Source: Schistocerca nitens (lineage: Eukaryota > Arthropoda > Insecta > Orthoptera > Acrididae). From it: a stretch of DNA of 64,000 nt. The stretch covers positions 175,480,178 through 175,544,177 of the forward strand of contig NC_064622.1 of NCBI RefSeq assembly GCF_023898315.1. The letters are read 5' to 3'. The position numbers and the translations under genes are program-made. The number at the start of each line of letters is the position of its first letter. Within the stretch, counting starts at the first letter, position 1. Positions 22,601 to 31,374 of the stretch are shown piece by piece. The notes below the pieces were generated by a model. It worked only from the letters and a program-made list of their open reading frames with translations, was not told where the DNA came from and ran no database searches.

Positions 22601-24905
22601 ACCTTGTTATTTCTCCAATTATACCCTTGTACTTCGTGTGGGATAGTTACAGACCAGTTCTCAGCAAAATCACAGTGAAGAACTAAACAGTTTGTCAGCC
22701 TGTACACACCCTTTCACTTCTGCAATGTGTTGTTGCAATTTCTTCAGATGGTGGTGTGGTACTGCTTTCACCAACAATTTACCAAGTTCATAAATGAAGC
22801 TGTTAAAGGCAACAGTTTTCTTAATTAGTTTATTTTCCTCCCATGTCACATGTAGTTTCTGCAGAGTTACCTGCTACATGTTCCAGGTCAAGTGTCTGTG
22901 AAGACAGTATTCCCTTTCCAGGGCAGTCACCACATTCTTGAAACAAACAAGTCTCTCGCTTTGTCACAGACTAATAACTTTACATGCCCAACCAACGTTG
23001 TCATATGTCATGTGCTCCAGTAAGTTCTTCAAAGTTACCACATAAAGTTCAAAATTTGTGCAGCACACAGACAATTCTAGGTCGTTGTGGAACTATCCAC
23101 TTAGGTTGTAGTGCAGAAAATTTTGATCTTCCTATATGTGAAGTTGTGTAGTTGCTCTTATAAATTGCAAAAGTTTATTTGATACTGAGTCATGTAACTC
23201 TTCACTTTCACAACTTTTTGACATTCTACCTTTAAGAGTTGTAGTGTCTCTTTTGTTGGCACTCTGGTGAGAACAGTCTCATTTATGAAACTTCCTGGCA
23301 GATTAAAACTGTGTGCCCGACCGAGACTCGAACTCGGGACCTTTGCCTTTCGTGGGCAAGTGCTCTACCAACTGAGCTACCGAAGCACGACTCACGCCCG
23401 GTACCCACAGCTTTACTTCTGCCAGTTCTCAGTCCCGAGTTCGAGTCTCGGTCGGGCACACAGTTTTAATCTGCCAGGAAGTTTCATATCAGCGCACACT
23501 CCGCTGCAGAGTGAAAATCTCATTCTGGAAGTCTCATTTATCTTGCAGATAAAATGACTGCACTATTTGACTTGAACTGATTCTACAGGATGACCATAAT
23601 TCCTTGCAAGAATGCTTTGAATCATTTTCTTCTGAAGATAGAACTTCTACTTTGAAGAGTGTGGTTAGTTTTGCTGTAGTGTATTCATCCATAGCTTTAG
23701 TAATTTCTCTGCACGTTCTTGATGCATAGAGTTTATGACTAGATCTCACTAACCATGGTTTCTTAACAGGACTAACACCTACCTCTGTAGGTGACTCTGT
23801 AGGTGATTGATTCTTCTTCTACTGATGCAAAATCTGCACCATGGGATGCCTAACCTTGTTCAGATACTATTCTGTCAAAACATTTGGAACACAAAGTTGT
23901 CACTAGAAACATCTTCACTTTGTAGCCCCAGCCAGAAGACATTTCAAATAGTCCTATTCACACAAGACAATGCAACTGTGTCAACTGGCAAATTCCTCAC
24001 GAAAACACAGAACTCGCTGGATGGTGTCAGATTTCTTAGAAGCCTCTTCGATAAACAAATTAGTACTGAACAACTAAAATACAGAAACCTGCAGTGAACA
24101 ACCACAACAAAGAAACAATAACTTCAACAAAGACAATAGAAATAAACATTGTAACAAAAAATTAGTAAGAAACAACTTCAGTGAAGTCACACTACTCTTG
24201 AAAGTTAAAAGAAAGATTTATTTATTTATTTATTTTTTTTTTTTAATTTTTTTTTTTTTTTTAAAGTAAAACCTATCCAACTTTTGTGGTGTGAAATTCA
24301 AGAACATCGTGTAGAAACCTTTCAAGGAACTTTGTATTCTAACCACTGTTCACAGTATATTTATTCCTTAATGAAATTTGTTGCGAGTAATATCTCAGTT
24401 TTCAAGCAATAGATAAATACTAAGGAAAAAAGCAATTAACATAAATACCTAAAGTCCCTTACCTTGGTCTGGAAAGGGGTCCAATATTCAGGAACACACA
24501 CTTTTCAACAATATTGCCAGCAACCATTAAAAACTTAGTTTCAGATATCATAAGTGCACAACTATGTTTTATTTTGACTGTATTGGCTCTGTAAATATTA
24601 GCAATTGCAGTTCAATGTAGTCATCTATTTTGACAATCTCCCGACAAATGATCAGAATAGTGAGTATTATATTCATCTGTTTTTATAAAAACTTTCACGT
24701 GTTCGACACCCACGAGAATCATCTCACTTTTGGGTGTATGGAACAAAATGTGAACCTAATCTATTCTAATGCAATGTATGTCTTTCAGCAACTGCCTCCA
24801 GCAGACTCGAAAGAGAGGGTCATTCAAATTGTGCAGACCAACAAACCTGCCTTGAGATCTGCACCTGGAAATGATGGTGACAAACAGGAGAAGATGGAAC
24901 AATAA
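19697..24905 (+). CDS. Hsp20: small heat shock protein (alpha-crystallin/Hsp20 family), three coding exons
   Basis: Coding exons are 19697-19906 (70 codons), 19997-20218 (74) and 24789-24905 (38 plus stop). All junctions are in phase 0 with GT...AG borders, giving 182 residues, the usual size of insect Hsp20 proteins. Residues 1-65 are the variable N-terminal arm ([14 protein letters not shown], as in lethal(2)essential-for-life relatives). About 68-144 is the alpha-crystallin domain with [13 protein letters not shown] and [20 protein letters not shown]. Residues 156-158 are the IxI tail motif (VIQIV) that docks neighbouring dimers. The product is an ATP-independent holdase that keeps unfolding proteins soluble, as cytosolic oligomers. 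The start is the first ATG, one base after the acceptor. The frame is intact and it is the one convincing host gene here. The 90-bp second intron has a non-consensus donor (GTGTGG); the third intron (20219-24788) is full of mobile elements. Confidence 0.93.
20440..21480 (+). mobile_element. LINE fragment inside intron 3 of the Hsp gene (EN-RT linker and RT)
   Basis: A linker block [10 protein letters not shown] (near 20630) is followed after a gap by a decayed RT. It contains [16 protein letters not shown] (near 21030), [14 protein letters not shown] (near 21170), a HLGSIAF-like QGS box (near 21250) and the FVLFADD remnant (near 21320). Several frameshifts are present. Its 3' end is at 24270-24772, so it is split by the transposon relic at 21500-24260. 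Confidence 0.68.
22283..22298 (+). repeat. C16 homopolymer
   Basis: Sixteen consecutive Cs inside the transposase relic. It interrupts the C-terminal coding region on the minus strand. Confidence 0.95.
23287..23529. mobile_element. tRNA-like small element with 53-bp perfect inverted repeat and 12-bp target duplication
   Basis: AGTCTCATTTAT occurs at 23275-23286 and 23530-23541, flanking exactly 243 bp. Within it 23287-23339 and 23433-23485 are perfect reverse complements (53 of 53 bp) around a 93-bp centre. On the minus strand about 23396-23312 resembles a tRNA: TAGCTCAGTTGGTAGAGC (D arm, A box) and GAGTTCGAGTCTC (T arm, B box), with a complementary anticodon stem TTGCC/GGCAA. The second arm repeats the T-arm half. 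The right 44 bp (CATATCAGCGCACACTCCGC...) lies outside the palindrome. Non-autonomous; probably moved by LINE machinery given the duplication length. Confidence 0.85.
24270..24772 (+). mobile_element. LINE 3' end inside intron 3, ending just before the last exon
   Basis: The block parallels 42600-43085: GTAGAAACC...CAAGGAACT, TATATTTATTCCTTAATGAA, AAAGGGGTCC...CAGGAACAC, and the 3' end TGTTCGACACCCACGAGAATC followed by CTAATCTATTCTAATG. It is the downstream part of the copy at 20440-21480. The element end lies only about 16 bp before the exon at 24789. Confidence 0.72.
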
Positions 24906-25011
24906 TTAAAAAAAAAAAATTCATTAAGCAACTGTAAACATTAAATTTAGAGACTGAAATAAGTTTGAATTCTCATATTTGCATTTCTTTGTATTCCTTT
25001 GTATTCTAAGT

Positions 25012-25017
25012 AATAAA
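25012..25017 (+). terminator. polyadenylation signal of the Hsp gene
   Basis: AATAAA lies 107 bp after the stop codon and is followed by a T-rich stretch (CTTCTTCTCAAC). The 3' UTR is therefore about 130 nt. It contains an A12 run directly after the stop. Confidence 0.75.
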
Positions 25018-25039
25018 GAACTTCTTCTCAACTTAAAGA

Positions 25040-26110
25040 TTCTTAATCAACCTTACAAAAGCCACAGTTACAAGTAATGGAATCTCAGATGTTAAATGCA
25101 CTTAAGAAAGGATTGAAATACATTTTGTTTATATTAAGATTTTCCAGTGGGCAAACAGTGATAGTCTTGCTATGTATGTTCAGTTAATCAGCAAAAAGAA
25201 TGTGAATTTGAAGTGTATATTGTTGTGCACTGAAAATAATTTTAAGTGATTAGGTATCATTTTTGTATTCAGTAGTTCAAATGTAGGACATGAACTTTAC
25301 TTTGAACTTTGCTTGTTACCTACCTTCTTGCAAAGACATACACAGCAGCAAAAGCAGATTGATTAGACAAAGGGGGGGGGGGGGGCAATTGTGTTAGAAG
25401 ACATCCCTTTGCCACATGCTTGTGTGTGGCATAGTAGTATATGGTGTAGACCCAGGTATAAAGTTGTAAGGTCATTGCACAAACTGCAAGGTAAATTTCC
25501 AACACTTGAGTGTTAAAGTATGCTTCAGTCAAGCTTTGTGTTACAGCCACTGTTTTTCCTGAAGTGTCAAAACTTGTCAGTGACTCTGCTTCCTTTTAAC
25601 ACTCAATCATTGGGAACACTGCAGATTATCTGCAACTGTTCGTTATTGCTTATTGTATTTGTTTTGTTGGGTATTGTGTTGATTGGCACATAGTTAAGGG
25701 TATGTTATTGTTGTCTTAGGCGAGTCAGTATCTATAGCAATTTAAATGCCAGTATTTCAGATAAATGACCTGGGCGAAACAAGAGCCATACATTAAGAGA
25801 TTGTCTTGCCTTAAGTAGGACATTCAGTTGTAAAACAATAGAACAGGTCCCCCCCCCCCCTTATGTGGACATTCATGCAACCAAAATTTAGTGCAGTAAA
25901 AGTCCCATTAGGAATTGCCTTTATCTACATTCTATGTGAAGTTTGCAAGCTTATAGTTTATGCTGAGAAAAAAACATCCTGGGACAATTATGCCAGTCAA
26001 GACCAACACGATCATTGTGTTTGCTGTTTATTGACCTACTTACTGTAAGTTGTCAAACTCTCTTGAAGCCAGATAACTTCCAGGAAATGGGTGAGAAAGC
26101 AGTTTAGTAT
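25040..26110. other. unassigned stretch with G14 and C12 runs
   Basis: No domain recognised. It contains a G run at 25372-25385 and a C run at 25849-25860. The flanks of the two runs are not inverse copies of each other. Confidence 0.45.
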
Positions 26111-26112
26111 TT

Positions 26113-26514
26113 TCAAATGTCATTGAGTAACATGAACACAAAGGTATTGTGTAAACAAGTGAGTACATAGTCGGGTGGTTTCAAAGGCTCGAGTGCCTTT
26201 ATCTCTAGGAAACCAACGAAGCATCTTTTCCTAGTCGAGAAGCTTATCCACAAGGAAATATATCTATCATAAACAGCAAATCTAAAGACTTCAAAAAAAG
26301 TTATGCCATATACAGTGTGCCTCAAACCTTTGGGGTCAAATTGAAACAGGTGATAGTTGGTCCACAACTGATTATATTGAGATAGGAATGCAAATTTGAG
26401 GCTGTCAGCACTATAGTGGCCTAACCCACAGCCCACTGGTTTGTGGGATGGCCACTGGAAGATATTGATGTTTGCAGAATTGATGTGTACAGCAGTGATT
26501 GCGGCATGTAGCAA
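26113..26514 (-). CDS. unidentified 133-codon open frame
   Basis: The minus-strand frame is open for 133 codons, rich in F, Y, W, L and H, with segments such as NINIFQWPSHKPVGCGLGHY and HTVYGITFFEVFRF. I do not recognise it. It lies just downstream (minus strand) of the transposase relic at 26849-28310, but its composition differs from that family's C-terminus. It may be part of an older sequence that the transposon entered, with the other part near 28550-28800. No start context or splice site supports it as a working gene. Confidence 0.25.
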   Translation of the reverse strand: MLHAAITAVHINSANINIFQWPSHKPVGCGLGHYSADSLKFAFLSQYNQLWTNYHLFQFDPKGLRHTVYGITFFEVFRFAVYDRYISLWISFSTRKRCFVGFLEIKALEPLKPPDYVLTCLHNTFVFMLLNDI

Positions 26515-26848
26515 TGAATGTGGTATAGATAACGTGGTATGGTGTCCGGTAATTCGCTATATGCGGAATTAAGTGCAATAGTGTTTAGACTGTGTGGGTC
26601 AGGCGACTATTGTTTCAGTGCACTTGGCCATAGTACACAAAACATATTGGATAGGCTGTTATTGCTTTACACACTGTAGTCAATGGACGAGATACAGATG
26701 AGGCATTAATGCTCATTATCCGTATCACCATTTACAGGGATGGTGTCGCCACGTGGCTGTGCAGATATCTTAAAATTGCCGTAATTAACCATGGTACACC
26801 GGGGATACGGATTGCAGCAAGGTCATTAAATCGATCTTTTTCAATGCG

Positions 26849-28310
26849 CTAATAGCGTGTCCATTGGGCTATAGTATGTCCAAAGTCACAATTACTTTTA
26901 CCCTCGTTTAGCAAAACTGACGTTGGCAAATGGAACACCTTGCTCATTGGAGTACGTATAATATGTGATATGGGGATGGTATGCTTTTGTGTAGACACTT
27001 TACGGTTATGTACGTTTCTCTCTAAACATACTGTGGACATGAAATCATTCCTTGTCATCGGTGTAGCGGTGAAGGGTTGTTATTTTCATGCAGTGATAAT
27101 GACATTCATCCAGTCAAAAGGCGTGTATATGTTCGGGTGAAATTTCCTGTACTCCACGATGATACTGAAGTCCTGGTCACATGGTAGGTATGAATGCCCA
27201 CAGGCTAAGAATTTATGGAGGGTTACTTCTGGTGTGAAGTCTGCATGCAGAACCATGAATTGACACAGTAAAGCCATTTTTATATTGATTTTGACCACCA
27301 CATTGAACCGAGTACATAATCAGTCACTTTGTTTGGACCTTATGTTTAGTGTAATGCATGAGAGACAATCCAATTTCTTGCGGTCTTCAGGATGCTTCGC
27401 TCTCACTCCATACACGATTACTTTCTTGATACATAGGTTGTGTATTCTAAGGCAGTATGTCCACAATGGCTGCTTGTAGTAACACCTGTCGTAAGTACCA
27501 GTGTCAGTCAAGTCCTCATCAAATACAGGGCAATCATTGTCCTGATGCCTCCTTTCTGCTGCATTGCGATGCATTCCTGTCCGCACACTCTCAGCCTTTC
27601 ATTGATGTTACTCTTTCATGTTCCCATTTACCCTTCTCTTCTGCAGTGTCGACTCCAGTGTGTTTGGTGTTATAGAGGTCACATTTATGGCAGGAATCAC
27701 TTGCAGGGGGATGAAAGGACAATATTAAATCTTGTATTAAATATCGGACCAAAGAGATAGTAAGAGACCGGATCATCATGCTCGGCTTTGTTAAATGGTA
27801 TAACTTCTCCATGTTCAGGTTTAGTGACAAATACTTCTGATCCACTGTTTCATTAATTCTATCATAATGGCTCCGATATACTTGAAACCATTTTATGAAG
27901 TTCTCTACCGTGACCGTCTTTGCTATTCGTGGTTTGTTTTTAGCAGGGCTTGCGCCTCACTTATCGATGATTGGGGTCTGCTGCTGCACTTTGTGTGAAA
28001 GAATCTTTTTAATCCTGCTGTCTGATATCTGCAAAATGTTCTTAAAGAACATTTTACACACCATCACGTCCACTCCCTCATCATTCTGGAAATTGCACAG
28101 ACGTGTTGTTACTTGTCGCGACTCTGTAGTACCAGAGGAATATGCGTGTGCTGTAGGGACTACCTTAACCGTAGCAAAAATGTATGCCGACTAAAAGTCA
28201 ACTACCTAATGCATAGAACGAGTCAAAATAGATGTTGCTGGTGTTCAGGTGAAAAATGTTTACCACATTCCTTCCGACACGCGCATGCTCAGAGAGTGGG
28301 ACATTTGTTC
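26849..28310 (-). pseudogene. second transposase-like relic (FDLQ/LWTYN family)
   Basis: Successive minus-strand frames line up with a transposase-like protein family common in arthropod genomes. They show a Cys-rich N-terminus (CACRKECGKHFSPEHQQHLF, near 28290), a VDVMVCKMFFKNILQIS block (near 28060), FHPPASDSCHKCDLYNTK (near 27700), then YYKQPLWTYCLRIHN (near 27460). These are followed by KFLACGHSYLPCDQDFSII (near 27190) and a C-terminal block ending near 26880. Spacing of the GHSxxPxDxDF block fits a nuclease core. The WxDGCxGQN block expected just upstream has decayed to VVKINIKM. At least four frame changes occur. I recall the family only as uncharacterised transposase-like, so function is inference. 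Confidence 0.6.
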
Positions 28311-28360
28311 GGCACTACATTTCCCTTCACGTTAATGTATTCTTCCCTTTTCGATCACAC

Positions 28361-28362
<2 letters not shown>

Positions 28363-28397
<35 letters not shown>
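28363..28397 (+). repeat. T35 homopolymer
   Basis: Thirty-five consecutive Ts. Read on the minus strand it is a poly(A) tract immediately upstream of the transposase relic. Confidence 0.97.
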
Positions 28398-28398
<1 letters not shown>

Positions 28399-28477
28399 AA
28401 TGTTCCGTGCCCACAGGTGTGCATTCTGGACTCTCTTCTTCCTCATTGTGGTGCAATTACGGTACCAGTACATACAC

Positions 28478-28480
<3 letters not shown>

Positions 28481-28542
<62 letters not shown>
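28481..28542 (+). repeat. (CT)31 microsatellite
   Basis: Thirty-one uninterrupted CT dinucleotides. Long open frames crossing it (28113-28725, both strands) are produced by the repeat and are not genes. Confidence 0.98.
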
Positions 28543-28544
<2 letters not shown>

Positions 28545-28549
28545 GGTGT

Positions 28550-28800
28550 GTCGACAACAATACTGTAAGTCTACTGTAGCTGTGTCCTCTGCCGGCCGTC
28601 ACATGCTGTACGACCGATGGTAATCTGTCCCACGGGCCTAGTCGCCATGCATACCATGGTGCAATAGCAGCCCATGTGGCATAGGCCGCTACTGTTTCGT
28701 GTGGCACTGCATGGTGCAAAAACACCTGACGCTACCACATTGTCCATGGTGTCCGAATACATGTCCGGCGATTGTAGGAGGTAATGGTAGGGTGTAAAGT
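28550..28800 (-). other. unidentified open frames beside the microsatellite
   Basis: Two minus-strand frames are open over 28800-28550, one with VASGVFAPCSATRNSSG, the other with TWAAIAPWYAWRLGPWDRLP. GC content is higher than the surroundings. I recognise neither. The Trp/Pro-rich one is more protein-like and could be the upstream part of the frame at 26113-26514 if the transposon relic was inserted between them; that is speculation. Confidence 0.2.
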
Positions 28801-28874
28801 GATGTTCTGTGTGAATATCATTTTTTCAAAAAAATGTGGGTTAGGCCACAATTGCACTGATAGCCGCATTTATT

Positions 28875-29267
28875 GTGTACACTGCAAAACGACGACGACA
28901 ACAACCACCTTTGTCAGACGTGCATTTATTGTATGGTGCGGCAGGATGTACTGCCCTTAAAGCAGCACAAATGTACAGAGAATGTGTAGTGATCCACGCA
29001 ATTTATGGAAGGGCACATATCATGTACATCAAATATAGAGCTCAAAGTAAAGATGTATGTGGTCACAATTTGTTTGTAAACATCGGGCCACATATTGTGG
29101 GAAAGTGTTACTTGAAAGCTGCAGAGTCTACGGGCTGGAGAGCATTTGTATTATCTGTGGAGCAAGGAGAAATGAAGGAGCTCTGGTACCAAGGAAGACC
29201 TCCAGCACCAGGGAAGATGAATATGATGTACAGAAGCTATTATTGTTTTATACTATTGACATGTTAA
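28875..29267 (+). CDS. unidentified 130-codon frame with a possible HTH-like start
   Basis: The frame starts MYTAKRRRQQPPLSDVHLLY followed by GAAGCTALKAAQMYREC. The VHLLYGAA...KAAQMYRE part resembles a short helix-turn-helix motif (DUF4817-like, YGxAxxNxxxAxxxYxERFP) found at the N-terminus of some insect transposase-like proteins. After MYRE the expected RFPxRRxP does not appear in this frame. The remainder (ESTGWRAFVLSVEQGEMKE) is unrecognised. Low confidence that it is a gene. Confidence 0.25.
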   Translation: MYTAKRRRQQPPLSDVHLLYGAAGCTALKAAQMYRECVVIHAIYGRAHIMYIKYRAQSKDVCGHNLFVNIGPHIVGKCYLKAAESTGWRAFVLSVEQGEMKELWYQGRPPAPGKMNMMYRSYYCFILLTC

Positions 29268-29395
29268 TGAGAGGTCTTAGTACTATTCATTATTTCTGAG
29301 ACTAGTAATTTCCCATGTAATGTGTAACTGTTTATGAAAGTTTGTGACAATATACAGAATTAGCTGGAACCAATCTACATTTTATTTAACAAAAT

Positions 29396-29990
29396 CAAAC
29401 AATGGAAAATCCAGGATGGATTACTACACACAGCACAGCTGGACCCTGAGGTAAATCAAGAGAGTTGCAAGGGTGAATCTCTACACCAATCTAATAAGGA
29501 AGTGTTAAGGCGGTGGTGTTACAAGTAGCTACGTGGAGTAATAGATCTAGAACATACATTGCTCAAGCATTCAAAACATTGCCAGACAAACTAAAAATAG
29601 CAGTCATCAGCCATTAATAAACATACCAAATGCTGTCCCAAAAAGCATTATCCTAATGTCCTGGATATACCTTCCCCTGAGATGGCCAGCATGGACACAG
29701 TTGCCTCACAGGCCTTCGTAGAAGTGCAGGAAGCTGGGGGAGGTGGCTATGTATGTGGAGATATGAATTCCCTGCTCCCTCTCCACAAGCAAGGGTGACA
29801 GAGTCCAAGGTAAAAGACAAGGCGTCTTTCGTGTGTCTCTTTCTCCTGGACGGGAACAGTATGAGGTGCTGCTCCACAAGATCATTGTCTTTCTTCAAGC
29901 GGCTCCTTTCGTCACCATGACTATACTATCCCTTCTCCCATACCGACATCCTGAACTGCCACACAAACCCTACCCTTTCCACTGGGGGAA
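29396..29990. other. mostly unassigned; starts with a SINE end fragment
   Basis: 29396-29426 (ACAATGGAAAATCCAGGATGG) is the reverse complement of the 3' end of the SINE-like family at 5165-5191. The remainder, including G/C-richer sequence at 29650-29990, has no domain I recognise. Confidence 0.4.
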
Positions 29991-29994
29991 TCCT

Positions 29995-30362
29995 GAGGCC
30001 CTCCGGCTTTTATTTTTCTCCCTGAACTTCAATTTCTGCTCTGGGTTTTTCTTTGGTTTCCTTTACTGCATTCTCATTGTATATACTGAATAACATTGGG
30101 GGTGGGCTACAAACCTGTCTACATCTATACTCTGCAAACCACTCCAGTTGCACGAGTGATTTGCAAGCAGTCTACTTTGTAGACTGATTGCACTTCCCCA
30201 GTATTGTACTCATAAACTGAAGTCTACACTAAATTTACACACAACTGAACATGTCACTCCTGCAATCACTGCTTCCCTTTCATGTTTTTCAACTCTTGTA
30301 ACTGCTGTCTAGGTCATAACTCTGTCTGAGACTGGTTTCTTTTCAATGTGCAAAATAGCAAA
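29995..30362 (-). mobile_element. RTE LINE RT fragment, interrupted
   Basis: Diverged copy of the RTE LINE region equivalent to about 32180-32360: TTCTTTGGTTTCCTTTACTGC..., GAATAACATTGGGG, GGCTACAAACCTG, then after an insert CACTGCTTCCCTTTCATG. About 140 bp (30115-30255) of foreign sequence splits it. Confidence 0.7.
30115..30255. mobile_element. short insertion in the RTE fragment
   Basis: Sequence absent from the homologous part of the full RTE copy (between CTGTCT and CACTCC). It contains a small palindrome AGTCTACTTTGTAGACT at 30167-30183. The family is unknown to me. Confidence 0.4.
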
Positions 30363-30365
30363 AAT

Positions 30366-30510
30366 TCAATATGTGCAGTAGCATAGATTTACTAATCATT
30401 ACTTTATGAAAAAAGAATAGTCACCATAATGTAACTTAATTACTACTCAAATCAAAATTAAGGGGATGGAAGTTGTACCAAATCATTGCCCTACTTCTCA
30501 ACTCAACTCC
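30366..30510 (+). repeat. 145-bp direct repeat, copy A
   Basis: Begins TCAATATGTGCAGTAGCATA and ends CAACTCAACTCC. It is almost identical to 32962-33111. It directly follows the RTE fragment. Confidence 0.92.
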
Positions 30511-31374
30511 GAGTACTACTTTCATTCAATCAAAAAATTAAATAATCACTAAATGTTCCCAAATAGGTGACCTATCAGAATATTCACATCACTTTAGAAC
30601 AACAGTTATCGGTTAATCAGCCAAATTACTGTTCTTCCTTCCAGTATTACCACTTTAAGCTCGTAATTCCTCAGAACACAAATAGAAGTTTCAGATCACC
30701 TATAGATCTGATAATGCAGCATTATATGACTTGTACCTCACTAAAATATTTCCGTTTCTGTTAAGCTCTCATTCCCACCTGCAGTGTCATGAATTGCACA
30801 ATATACGCAGTACCGAATGTTGCCGAGTTCAAAAATAGATCATTAGTATAGTTACACCACATTTGTTTGTATACAGTTATCTTTTTCATTATTCAGTCAT
30901 GTCTGTCAGCTCCATTATTTTACTTACGTTTCTTACCTCTTTAGCTAGTGAGTGCGTTCTCAAAGAATATCCCTACTGTAGAGACAGGTTCCCTAACCAT
31001 TAAGACCCCAACTTTATTGATTATTTCATTATCTAATAAATAAATACCCACTATGCTTATCCAGTGAAAAGTTGATTCTACTGAAAAAACACTCCACAGC
31101 AACAGATCCTTATGCTAAGGCGAACTTAACTCTCATTACTGATTTGACAGAATTATCACTTAGAAAAACTATTATTTTACTGTATTCCATCAAATTGCTT
31201 GAGATTCTAGCCTGAAGGGAAATATACATACAAATCTTACTTATTCTTTCCATACATTACTCCAGGCAACTATTGTTTAAAGTTTTATTTCCTTAATGTT
31301 AGAAGAGGCTGCACTATGAGGTACTTCTGTTGTTGGGTAGTTATCTCCATATACTGATTGCACTGAAAACAAAC
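30511..31374. other. unassigned AT-rich stretch
   Basis: No domain or repeat recognised. Stop codons are dense in all frames. It may be flank of the Ty3/gypsy element that lies to the right, since the RTE LINE is inserted in continuous sequence here. Confidence 0.4.

Larger units (their letters stand above)
21500..24260 (-). mobile_element. relic DNA transposon in intron 3, transposase-like gene on the minus strand
   Basis: Minus-strand frames include 22506-22315 with [18 protein letters not shown] and [10 protein letters not shown], and 22282-21872 with [30 protein letters not shown] and VLTGRHQN toward the C-terminus. This is the same family as the relic at 14870-15990 but diverged. A basic Cys-poor frame at 23749-23534 may be upstream coding. 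C runs lie at 21694-21710 and 22283-22298, and an A/T-rich simple stretch at 24218-24261. I did not find terminal inverted repeats. It splits the LINE, hence is younger than it, and is itself split by the element at 23287-23529. Confidence 0.55.

Noticed and set aside
23312-23396. A tRNA gene on the minus strand
   Set aside because: D-arm and T-arm motifs are clear, but the acceptor stem is imperfect and the unit lies within a 243-bp element with inverted repeats and a target duplication. It is a tRNA-derived mobile element, not a working tRNA gene.
25372-25860. A small inverted-repeat element bounded by the G14 and C12 runs
   Set aside because: The sequences next to the two runs are not inverse copies of each other and no duplication flanks them.
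28113-28725. Long open frames on both strands around the CT repeat
   Set aside because: They are open only because (CT)n, (GA)n and poly(T) have no stops; they encode runs of SL, RE and K.
26113-28800. An endogenised viral capsid gene split by a transposon
   Set aside because: The Trp/Pro-rich frames invited the comparison, but I could not match any conserved capsid block, so I list them only as unidentified.
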